From Clostridia bacterium (lineage in GTDB: Bacteria > Bacillota > Clostridia > Christensenellales > Borkfalkiaceae), in NCBI GenBank assembly GCA_900767495.1, contig CAAFZH010000077.1, forward strand, positions 1 through 23,765: a stretch of 23,765 nucleotides of DNA, given 5' to 3'. Both the position numbers and the translations under genes were made by a program. How positions within the stretch are numbered: position 1 is the first letter of the stretch; each line of letters starts with the position of its first letter. Positions 15,787 to 22,405 of the stretch are shown piece by piece. A model generated the notes under the pieces. The model saw only the letters and a list, made by a program, of their open reading frames with translations, was not told where the DNA came from and made no database searches.

Positions 15787-15848
15787 ACCGTCTTTGCGAG
15801 CGTAGCGACGCAAACTCCCGTGAGGGTGGTTTGCCGCAAAGTTACGGT
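15787..15848. repeat. Palindromic repeat element, short form
   Basis: Imperfect inverted ends (ACCGTCTTTGCG at the left, CGCAAAGTTACGGT at the right) enclose about 35 bases with a further GCAAAC/GTTTGC dyad. The first 27 bases (15787-15813) are the exact reverse complement of 17213-17239, on the other side of the alcohol dehydrogenase gene. Non-coding. Confidence 0.75.
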
Positions 15849-15900
15849 TGCGGTTATTAAACTTAAAAAACGATAAAATCGTTCATAAAGGAATATCAAT

Positions 15901-17100
15901 ATGAATAATGAAAATATCGAACAAATAGTAAAAAAGATTTTAAGCGAGATGGGCGGAACTTCCGCTCCGTCGGCTGCGGCGTCGAGTAAGGCTATACCCG
16001 AAAAAGCGCGCGTTGCGATGCTCGTAGAAAAAGAAAGATTCGAACTTCAGGAGTATAAAATTCCCGAAGTCGGCGACGACGATATCCTCGTTAAGGTTGA
16101 GGGTTGCGGCGTTTGCGGCACCGACGCTCACGAGTTCAAGCGCGATCCGTTCGGACTTATCCCCGTGGTTTTAGGACACGAAGGCACGGGCGAAATAGTC
16201 AAAATGGGTAAAAACGTCGTTAAGGACAGCGCGGGTAAGTCGCTTAAATTAGGCGATAAGGTTGTTACCTGCATGATTTTCGCGGACGACCCCGAAATCA
16301 CCATGTACGACCTTAACAAACAAAACGTAGGTAAAGCCGACGTTTACGGACTTATCAAGAACATCGGGGACGATTATTTCACCGGCTGGTTTGCCGATTA
16401 TATCCTTATCAAAAAGGGTTCTACGGTATTCAACGTAAGCGACCTCGACCTCGATTCGAGAGTTCTGATAGAGCCTTGCGCGGTTTTAGTACACGCGGTC
16501 GAGCGCGCCAAGACTACGGGTATTCTTCGTTTCAACTCGAGAGTGGTAGTGCAAGGCTGCGGACCTATCGGTCTTATCTGCATAGCCGTTCTTCGTACCA
16601 TGGGTATAGAGAACATAGTTGCGGTTGACGGTAACGAAAATCGTCTTGCGTTCGCCAAGAGAATGGGCGCGGAAAAATCCGTAGACTTCAGAAACTACAA
16701 GGGTGCGGAGGCACTCGGCGAGGCGGTTAAAGAAACTTTCGGCGGACATTACGCTGATTTCGCTTTCCAATGCACGGGTAACCCCGTTGCGCACGCCAAC
16801 ATCTATAAGATGATAAGAAAAGGCGGCGGTCTTTGCGAACTCGGTTTCTTTATAAACGGCGGCGACGCGACGATCAATCCCCACTTCGACCTTTGCGCAA
16901 AGGAAATAACGCTCGTAGGCAGTTGGGTTTACACCCTTCGCGATTACGCGACTACGTTCGACTTCCTTAAACGCGCGCAGGCAATCGGACTCCCGATGAA
17001 AGACCTTATAACGCACCGTTTCCCCTTGGAAGAGATTAACGAGGCGTTAAAGACTAACCTTTCGATGCAGGGACTGAAAATCGCAGTCATAAATAAGTAA
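15901..17100 (+). CDS. Zn-type alcohol dehydrogenase with encapsulation peptide
   Basis: A 399-residue medium-chain (MDR) alcohol dehydrogenase, used instead of the iron-type PduQ of classical Pdu loci. It reduces propionaldehyde to propanol, or lactaldehyde to 1,2-propanediol, and returns NAD+ to PduP inside the shell. The N-terminal helix NENIEQIVKKILSEMG (3-18) plus an Ala/Ser linker is an encapsulation peptide. The catalytic Zn ligands are likely C72 (GVCGTD), H93 (LGHEGTG) and the Glu/Cys of IEPC (191-193). The Rossmann motif is GCGPIG (219-224), followed by VAVDGNENR, which favours NAD(H). The usual four-Cys structural zinc lobe is missing. Its start has AAAGGA just upstream. Inverted copies of a repeat flank the gene on both sides. 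Confidence 0.92.
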   Translation: MNNENIEQIVKKILSEMGGTSAPSAAASSKAIPEKARVAMLVEKERFELQEYKIPEVGDDDILVKVEGCGVCGTDAHEFKRDPFGLIPVVLGHEGTGEIVKMGKNVVKDSAGKSLKLGDKVVTCMIFADDPEITMYDLNKQNVGKADVYGLIKNIGDDYFTGWFADYILIKKGSTVFNVSDLDLDSRVLIEPCAVLVHAVERAKTTGILRFNSRVVVQGCGPIGLICIAVLRTMGIENIVAVDGNENRLAFAKRMGAEKSVDFRNYKGAEALGEAVKETFGGHYADFAFQCTGNPVAHANIYKMIRKGGGLCELGFFINGGDATINPHFDLCAKEITLVGSWVYTLRDYATTFDFLKRAQAIGLPMKDLITHRFPLEEINEALKTNLSMQGLKIAVINK

Positions 17101-17123
17101 TAAGCGGCAATTTGTTTTTTCAT

Positions 17124-17239
17124 TGTCATTGCGAGGGAGCAAAGCGACCGCGGCAATCCCTTGGGGTAAAGTACGGAGTAGGTATTCCATTGAAGTTCAC
17201 CCTCCCGGGAGATTGCGTCGCTACGCTCGCAAAGACGGT
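17124..17239. repeat. MITE-like palindromic element
   Basis: About 116 bases with imperfect terminal inverted repeats. The left end begins GTCATTGCGAGGGAGCAAAG and the right end is its partial reverse complement, running through GCGTCGCTACGCTCGCAAAG to ACGGT. It sits between the alcohol dehydrogenase and the first BMC-H gene. Its right 27 bases (17213-17239) recur inverted at 15787-15813. No open frame; it looks like a non-autonomous element inserted within the operon. Confidence 0.75.
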
Positions 17240-17272
17240 AACAGCAAGTATAACTGATTAAACGGAGCAAAT

Positions 17273-17587
17273 ATGGCAAAAGCAGTAGGTATTCTGGAAG
17301 TGTTCGGTCTTACGACGGCTTTCCTTGCGGCGGACGCAGCGTGCAAAGCGGCGGACGTAACGCTTGAAAATTTCGATAAAAATAAACCGGCAAACGCCGA
17401 CAAACTCCCGGTGCCGTTGCTCGTAACCATAAAGATCCGCGGCGACGTTTCCGCCGTAGAGGCGGGACTTAAAGCGGCGCGTGCGGTTGCGGAAAGCACG
17501 ACGGGCGTCGTTGCCGAACATATAATAGCAAATCCCGCGGAGGACACCGAAAAAATGTTGAAACTCAGCGGAATGGATAAGGCTTGA
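17273..17587 (+). CDS. BMC-H shell protein (104 residues)
   Basis: A single-domain BMC (Pfam 00936-type) hexameric shell protein. The domain spans nearly the whole sequence: AVGILEVFGLTTAFLAADAACKAADVTLENF, then LLVTIKIRGDVSAVEAGLKAA and a C-terminal HIIANPAEDTEKML. An insert of about ten residues (NKPANADKLPVP) sits where canonical PduA has its pore loop (KIGSG), so the pore is probably different. GGAG precedes the ATG. It is the first of four shell genes in a row. Confidence 0.93.
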   Translation: MAKAVGILEVFGLTTAFLAADAACKAADVTLENFDKNKPANADKLPVPLLVTIKIRGDVSAVEAGLKAARAVAESTTGVVAEHIIANPAEDTEKMLKLSGMDKA

Positions 17588-17647
17588 TAACCGCCTTATA
17601 AAAGCGTTATCTAATAAAAACAGTAAAATAATCGGAGGATTAAAAAT

Positions 17648-17926
17648 ATGGCACTCGAAGCATTAGGTATGGTAGAAACGAGAGGTTTAACCGCAGCGAT
17701 TGAGGCGGCAGACTCTATGGTAAAAGCGGCTCAGGTAACGCTTGTAGGCACCGAGAAGATCGGTAGCGGACTCGTAACCGTTATGGTAAGAGGCGACGTA
17801 GGCGCGGTTAAGGCTGCTGTAGAGGCAGGTTCGGCAAGCGCGTCCAAACTCGGCGAACTCGTTGCCACCCACGTAATACCCAGACCGCATAGCGACGTAG
17901 AAAAGATTTTGCCCGTTATAAAGTAA
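17648..17926 (+). CDS. BMC-H shell protein, PduA/PduJ type, copy 1
   Basis: A 92-residue canonical hexameric facet protein. The opening EALGMVETRGLTAAIEAAD, the pore loop KIGSGLVTV (about 37-45), MVRGDVGAVKAAVEAG and the end HVIPRPHSDVEKILP are PduA/PduJ hallmarks. The polar KIGSG pore in PduA passes small diols and alcohols, consistent with 1,2-propanediol crossing the shell. GGAGG lies just upstream. It is near-identical in protein to the gene at 18317-18595 (8 of 92 residues differ). Confidence 0.96.
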   Translation: MALEALGMVETRGLTAAIEAADSMVKAAQVTLVGTEKIGSGLVTVMVRGDVGAVKAAVEAGSASASKLGELVATHVIPRPHSDVEKILPVIK

Positions 17927-17944
17927 TTTCGGAAGGAAAAACTA

Positions 17945-18298
17945 ATGGGAAACGCACTCGGCTTTTTTGAAATATCGGGCGTAGTTGCCGCGGTAAACGC
18001 TCTCGACCTTATGTGTAAGGCGGCGGACGTGGAGTTCGTAACGTGGGAGAAGAAACTCGGCGGCAGACTCGTAACGATTATAATTCGCGGCGAAGTTTCG
18101 GCTGTCAAAGCGGCTATCGACGCGGCGGATAAAGGCGGTATTAAAAAACCCGTCGGAAAAGCGGTGATAGCAAATCCGCACGAAGAAATTTGGAAAGTAG
18201 TGAATAAATCGGCGGACAGGTTACAAAGAAGTATGCTTGCCAAAAGACAAGCCACTTTAAAAAGCGAAAATAACGAAAGTTATATAAAAGAAATTTAA
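17945..18298 (+). CDS. BMC-H shell protein with charged C-terminal tail
   Basis: A 117-residue BMC-H protein. Residues 1-90 are a BMC domain (ALGFFEISGVVAAVNALDLM, RLVTIIIRGEVSAVKAAIDAA, KAVIANPHEEIWKVV). The pore-loop region reads KKLGGRL rather than KIGSG, placing an Arg near the pore. The last 25 or so residues (from about 93: RLQRSMLAKRQATLKSENN and on) form a Lys/Arg/Glu-rich tail beyond the domain that may contact cargo, another shell protein or a positioning factor. It follows the preceding shell gene by 18 bases and has its own GGAAGG. Confidence 0.92.
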   Translation: MGNALGFFEISGVVAAVNALDLMCKAADVEFVTWEKKLGGRLVTIIIRGEVSAVKAAIDAADKGGIKKPVGKAVIANPHEEIWKVVNKSADRLQRSMLAKRQATLKSENNESYIKEI

Positions 18299-18316
18299 AT
18301 TTCGGAGGAAACAAAA

Positions 18317-18595
18317 ATGGCACTCGAAGCATTAGGTATGGTAGAAACCAGAGGTCTTACCGCGGCAATCGAAGCGGCGGATTCTATGGTAAAGGCTGCT
18401 AACGTAGTACTTATCGGCACCGAGAAAATCGGTAGCGGACTCGTAACCGTTATGGTAAGAGGCGACGTAGGCGCGGTTAAGTCCGCAGTTGAGGCAGGCG
18501 CGGCTAACGCGTCGAAACTCGGCGAACTCGTTGCTACGCACGTAATACCCAGACCTCACGGCGACGTAGAGAAGATTTTACCCGTATTAAAGTAA
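18317..18595 (+). CDS. BMC-H shell protein, PduA/PduJ type, copy 2
   Basis: A 92-residue paralogue of the 17648-17926 product; 84 of 92 residues are identical and the same KIGSGLVTV pore is kept. The differences are conservative (Q/N, T/V, V/I, A/S and similar). PduA and PduJ are a comparable functional pair in Salmonella. A GGAGG ribosome site lies upstream. It is the last of the four shell genes and is followed by a stable hairpin. Confidence 0.96.
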   Translation: MALEALGMVETRGLTAAIEAADSMVKAANVVLIGTEKIGSGLVTVMVRGDVGAVKSAVEAGAANASKLGELVATHVIPRPHGDVEKILPVLK

Positions 18596-18607
18596 AATCG
18601 GCGTTTT

Positions 18608-18642
18608 TATCCGAGCCGAAGGCAACGCTTTCGGCTCGGATA
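18608..18642 (+). other. Intra-operon hairpin between shell genes and pduL
   Basis: TATCCGAGCCGAA (18608-18620) pairs with TTCGGCTCGGATA (18630-18642), extendable inward by about three pairs. No T-run follows, so it is not a standard terminator. It may protect the 3' end of the abundant shell-protein message. A second weaker stem (AGGGGCGT with ACACCCCT, 18666-18687) follows. Confidence 0.7.
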
Positions 18643-18721
18643 GGAAAACGAATTCAAGCGTAAAAAGGGGCGTAAATACACACCCCTACTACTATTATAC
18701 TTAAAATAAGGCGGATTTTCT

Positions 18722-19375
18722 ATGGATAATATCGAAATAGAAAAAATCACGCGGCTCGTTATGGAGAGCCTTGCAAAAACCGCCGACAAAACGCCGACTA
18801 ACGGTTTTACCGTACCCGTGGGCGTTTCCGCTCGGCATATACACCTTACCCAAAGCGACGTAGAAACACTTTTCGGTAAAGGTTATCAACTCACCAAAAA
18901 GAAAGATCTGATGGGCGGACAGTTCGCTTCCAACGAACTCGTTACCATAGTAGGACTTAAACTCCGCGCGATAGAAAACGTGCGTATATTAGGCCCCGTA
19001 AGAAAAGCGTCGCAAGTCGAAATTTCGGCCACGGACGCGGTTAAACTAGGAATTAAAGCCCCCGTAAGGGAGTCGGGAGATATAAAAGGGTCTGCGCCCA
19101 TAGCGGTGGTAGGTCCTTGCGGAGTGTTATACCTTAAAGAAGGTTGCATCATCGCAAAAAGGCATATTCACATGTCGCCCGCCGACGCCGAACGCGCCAA
19201 CGTTAAAAACGGCGATATAGTGTCGGTTAAGGTTGACAACGAACGTGCCACCACTTTTAATAACGTAACCATAAGGGTCGATCCTTCGTTTACGCTCGAA
19301 ATGCACATCGATACCGACGAGGCAAACGCCGCGCGTATCTCTACGGGCATGAAAGCGACGATAGTCGGCAAATAA
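18722..19375 (+). CDS. pduL: Phosphotransacylase PduL
   Basis: Converts acyl-CoA and phosphate to acyl-phosphate and free CoA, recycling CoA inside the compartment. At 217 residues it is typical of PduL. The N-terminal helix NIEIEKITRLVMESLA (3-18) is an encapsulation peptide. The family's two His-rich metal motifs are present, SARHIHL (H39, H41) and AKRHIHMS (H148, H150), as is GPCGVLYL. The substrate is propionyl-CoA or lactoyl-CoA, depending on what PduP makes. The ribosome site is AAGGCGG. Its place after the shell genes and before the EutN-like gene is usual for these loci. Confidence 0.96.
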   Translation: MDNIEIEKITRLVMESLAKTADKTPTNGFTVPVGVSARHIHLTQSDVETLFGKGYQLTKKKDLMGGQFASNELVTIVGLKLRAIENVRILGPVRKASQVEISATDAVKLGIKAPVRESGDIKGSAPIAVVGPCGVLYLKEGCIIAKRHIHMSPADAERANVKNGDIVSVKVDNERATTFNNVTIRVDPSFTLEMHIDTDEANAARISTGMKATIVGK

Positions 19376-19386
19376 GGCGGTTAATT

Positions 19387-19647
19387 ATGATTATAGGAAA
19401 AGTCGTCGGGTCGGTCGTATCTACTCGTAAGTGCGACAACCTCGTAGGAAATAAATTTATGATCGTCGAGCCTATACCGAGTTTAAAGGTAGAGGAGCGT
19501 ATAGTCGCGGTCGATAAAGTCGGCGCGGGTATAGGCGAATTCGTACTCGTTGCCCAGGGCAGCGCGGCGAGAATAGGTTGCGGCGACGACCGCGCCCCTA
19601 TCGACGCGGCGATCGTAGGAATAATCGACGACGGACAGTCGTTATAA
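19387..19647 (+). CDS. pduN: EutN/CcmL-type pentameric vertex protein
   Basis: An 86-residue BMC-P protein whose pentamers cap the vertices of the icosahedral shell. Family features are GKVVGSVVSTRK at the N terminus, the central GNKFMIVEP, AVDKVGAGIGEFVLVAQGSAAR and the end DAAIVGIIDD. A single copy is enough to close the shell. It lies 11 bases after pduL and is followed closely by the PduS-like gene. Confidence 0.95.
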   Translation: MIIGKVVGSVVSTRKCDNLVGNKFMIVEPIPSLKVEERIVAVDKVGAGIGEFVLVAQGSAARIGCGDDRAPIDAAIVGIIDDGQSL

Positions 19648-19673
19648 ACTATTGAATTTACTTTTTTTGAACG

Positions 19674-21002
19674 ATGAATATTACGCAGTTAAGCAAAATT
19701 TACAGAGAAGCGGGTATAGTCGGCGCGGGCGGCGCGGGCTTTCCTACCTACGCCAAATTGAGCGATAAGGCGGAAATAGTCCTTTTGAACTGTGCCGAGT
19801 GCGAACCGCTTTTAAGACTTCACAGGCAACTGCTTAAATTTCACGCCGAAGAGATAGTATCGGCTTTTGATCGGACGCGAGAAACGCTCGGCGCGAAAGA
19901 AGGCATTGTTTGTATAAAGTCGCATTATAAAGGCGCGATAGAGGCGGTAAGCGAATTGTTGCCTCAATATCCTTCTATAAAAATTCACCTTTTACCCATG
20001 GTTTATCCCGCGGGCGACGAAGTCGTTATGATTTACGACGCAACGGGCAGAGTCGTTCGCCCCGGCGGACTTCCGATAGAGCAGGGAGTTGCGGTTTTCA
20101 ACGTTGAAACCATGTATAACGCGTATCACGCGCTCGAAGGCGAAAATCTTACGAGTAAACTCGTTACGGTCGCGGGCGAAGTCGAAAAGCCTTGTACGGT
20201 AAGAGTTCCGCTCGGCGCGCCTCTTTCGGAGGTCGTCGCGCTTGCGGGTAAGCAAACCGCAGAAAATTGCGTTTACTGGGTGGGCGGTCCTATGATGGGT
20301 TCGCTTGCGGCTGCAAACGCCGTGGTTACCAAAACGACAAACTCGATTTTCGTTTTCCCCGAGAACCTGCGCTTTATAGAAAAGTTGAACAGCGACTGGA
20401 GAATAGAAAAGGCGCGCGCGGCGGCAAGTTGTTGTCAGTGTCAGATGTGTACCGACCTTTGCCCCAGACATAACCTCGGACATCCTATAGAACCGCATAA
20501 AATAATGCGCGCTGCGGCTTGCAACGATTATCGCGACGTAAACGCATTCGTAAACGCGTTTTATTGTTCGGGTTGCGGCGTGTGCGAATTGTTTGCGTGT
20601 CCGCAGGGCTTATCGCCGAGAAAACTTACGCAAAAAGTCAAAAACGGACTTCGCGCAAACGGTATTCGTCCCCCGAAGGACGTGGTTTATAACCCCGTAG
20701 ACCCCGCGAGAGAATTAAGGAAAGTTCCTCTCGAAAGGTTGGTCGCAAGGCTGGGTATAAAGCGTTACCAGGTGCAGGCTCCGCTTGACAACGAGTTGAA
20801 GGACTGTTTTAAACAAGTTAAAATTTCGCTTTCGCAGCATATAGGCGTGCCTGCGAAGGCGGTTGTAAAGACGGGAGATCGCGTTATGCGCGGCGACGTT
20901 ATAGGCGCGGCGGCAGACGGACTTTCGGTCAATATACATTCGTCGGTTACGGGTATAGTTACCGACGTAAACGATAAATTCGTTACGGTGAATAAATTAT
21001 GA
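19674..21002 (+). CDS. pduS: PduS-like (RnfC-like) Fe-S flavoprotein
   Basis: A 442-residue electron-transfer protein of the PduS/RnfC family. The N-terminal part has the Gly-rich REAGIVGAGGAGFPTYAKL, as in the NADH/FMN domain of Rnf/Nuo F-type proteins. Two 4Fe-4S sites follow: C253-x2-C256-x2-C259-x3-C263P, and C298-x2-C301-x2-C304-x4-C309P. The C-terminal region (about 370-442) looks like a RnfC barrel-sandwich domain. Salmonella PduS reduces cobalamin, but no B12-dependent enzyme is present here, so a general NADH-oxidising role is more likely. Its stop overlaps the start of the PduT-like gene (ATGA). Confidence 0.93.
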   Translation: MNITQLSKIYREAGIVGAGGAGFPTYAKLSDKAEIVLLNCAECEPLLRLHRQLLKFHAEEIVSAFDRTRETLGAKEGIVCIKSHYKGAIEAVSELLPQYPSIKIHLLPMVYPAGDEVVMIYDATGRVVRPGGLPIEQGVAVFNVETMYNAYHALEGENLTSKLVTVAGEVEKPCTVRVPLGAPLSEVVALAGKQTAENCVYWVGGPMMGSLAAANAVVTKTTNSIFVFPENLRFIEKLNSDWRIEKARAAASCCQCQMCTDLCPRHNLGHPIEPHKIMRAAACNDYRDVNAFVNAFYCSGCGVCELFACPQGLSPRKLTQKVKNGLRANGIRPPKDVVYNPVDPARELRKVPLERLVARLGIKRYQVQAPLDNELKDCFKQVKISLSQHIGVPAKAVVKTGDRVMRGDVIGAAADGLSVNIHSSVTGIVTDVNDKFVTVNKL

Positions 21003-21553
21003 GCAAAGCGATAGGAATGATAGAATTCAGAACGGTTTCGTCGGGTATTACCGCGACCGATCTTATGGTAAAAACCGCCGACGTTGACATAATCGAAGCG
21101 CAGACGGTTTGCCCCGGTAAGTATATTTCGATAATAACGGGCGAGTTGAGCGCGGTGAGAGCCGCGGTAGAGAACGCCAAAAATTCTTACGCCGAATCTC
21201 ATATAGACAGTTTCGTGCTGGGTAATCCCGACGAGAGCATTTTCCCCGCGATAGTCGGTACTACCTCGGTGGGCGTCGCCGACATAAATTCGCTCGGCAT
21301 AATCGAAACTTACGACGCCTCGCAAATAATCGTCGCGGCGGATAACGCGGTAAAAACCGCCGACGTAAAACTTATCGAAATAAGACTTGCACGCGGTATG
21401 TGCGGTAAATCTTACGCTATTTTAACGGGCGAGGTCGCCGCGGTTACGGCGTCTGTAGAGCGCGCCAAGGACGTGGTTTCCCTTTCGGGAATGTTCCTCG
21501 ACAGTTCGGTTATCGCTCGTCCCGACGCAAAACTCATAGAAAGAATTTTATAA
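20999..21553 (+). CDS. pduT: BMC-T shell protein, PduT type with Fe-S cysteine
   Basis: This 184-residue protein has two tandem BMC domains (about 4-85 and 95-180) and forms trimeric pseudo-hexamers. Cys38 in QTVCPGKY lies at the same position as the Cys in Salmonella PduT that holds a 4Fe-4S cluster at the trimer pore. The second domain has RGMCGKSYAIL at the equivalent place. Partnered with PduS (overlapping genes, as in Pdu loci), it probably passes electrons through the shell. It is the last gene before a terminator. Confidence 0.95.
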   Translation: MSKAIGMIEFRTVSSGITATDLMVKTADVDIIEAQTVCPGKYISIITGELSAVRAAVENAKNSYAESHIDSFVLGNPDESIFPAIVGTTSVGVADINSLGIIETYDASQIIVAADNAVKTADVKLIEIRLARGMCGKSYAILTGEVAAVTASVERAKDVVSLSGMFLDSSVIARPDAKLIERIL

Positions 21554-21559
21554 TATTCG

Positions 21560-21612
21560 TCCGCGAAAACGGCCGCCTACGGTGCGGCTTAGTTTTTTCG
21601 CGGATTTTTTTT
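21560..21612 (+). terminator. Terminator after the shell operon
   Basis: The outer stem TCCGCGAAAA (21560-21569) pairs with a T-rich arm ending TTCGCGGA (to 21604), with an inner GCCGC/GCGGC stem, and a run of eight T follows. It separates the structural operon from the regulator/ParA group, which may be reached by read-through. Confidence 0.85.
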
Positions 21613-21634
21613 AAAGAAGAAGGAGAGCGCACAC

Positions 21635-22402
21635 ATGCTTGCCGTTGAAAGAAAAAACTACATACTGGGGCTACTGCAAACCGAAAAGCGGGTCGTTGTA
21701 GCAGAACTTGCAAAAACTTTCGACGTATCGGAAGAAACAATAAGGCGCGACCTCGATAAACTCGAACGCGAAGGACTCGTGCAAAAATCTTACGGCGGCG
21801 CGGTTTTAAACGACGCGGCGCAAAGCGATATGCCGCTTTCCGTAAGAAAACGCACAAACGTGGAGGGCAAACAAAAAATTGCCGAACTGCTTGCGGAATA
21901 TATCCCCGACAACTCGTCGCTTATGCTCGACAGTTCTTCCACCGCGCTCTTTATAGTAAAACGCATTAAAGACCGTAAAAATATGGTCATCATCACCAAC
22001 TCGCTCGAAATTTTAGTCGAACTTAAAGACAAAAAAAACTGGAAGATTTTTTCGAGCGGCGGTCAACTCGGCGAGGATTCTCTCGCGCTTTGCGGCAGTC
22101 AGGCGGACAAAATGCTTTCGTCTTTTCACGTCGGCGCGGCAATAATTTCCTGCAAAGGTTTCGATATAAACAAGGGGTTTACCGATTCCAACGATATGCA
22201 CGCCTCTACCAAGCGCACTATGCTCGAAAACTGCGATAAACGCATTCTTGCCGTGGATAGCAGTAAGTTTAACCGCATAGCGTTCAACGTGGTCGGCGGA
22301 CTTAACGACATAGACGTCCTCGTTACCGACGTTATGCCGCCCGAGGAGTGGCTTGAAAAGTTTGCTCAATGCAACGTGGAATGTATTTATCCCAAGGGGT
22401 GA
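21635..22402 (+). CDS. DeoR/GlpR-family transcriptional regulator
   Basis: A 255-residue sugar-phosphate-responsive repressor. The N-terminal winged helix (about residues 5-58) has VVVAELAKTFDVSEETIRRD and the DeoR signature that follows, through LEREGLVQKSYGGAV. The C-terminal sensor domain (about 75-240) has the family motifs LMLDSSST, TNSLEI and LAVDSSKF. The usual inducer is a phosphorylated sugar intermediate; fuculose-1-phosphate or DHAP would make sense here, by inference. AAGGAG lies upstream of the ATG. It follows the operon terminator and is 3 bases before the ParA gene. The A/C-rich inverted repeat at 12582-12639 is its most likely operator. Confidence 0.93.
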   Translation: MLAVERKNYILGLLQTEKRVVVAELAKTFDVSEETIRRDLDKLEREGLVQKSYGGAVLNDAAQSDMPLSVRKRTNVEGKQKIAELLAEYIPDNSSLMLDSSSTALFIVKRIKDRKNMVIITNSLEILVELKDKKNWKIFSSGGQLGEDSLALCGSQADKMLSSFHVGAAIISCKGFDINKGFTDSNDMHASTKRTMLENCDKRILAVDSSKFNRIAFNVVGGLNDIDVLVTDVMPPEEWLEKFAQCNVECIYPKG

Positions 22403-22405
22403 GTT

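Noticed and set aside
18608..18642. Intrinsic terminator within the BMC operon
   Set aside because: No T-run follows the stem on either strand, and pduL downstream has no visible promoter of its own.
19674..21002. Evidence for cobalamin use from the PduS-like gene
   Set aside because: PduS/RnfC-like proteins also occur in B12-independent compartments, and no other B12-related gene or cobalamin riboswitch was seen here.
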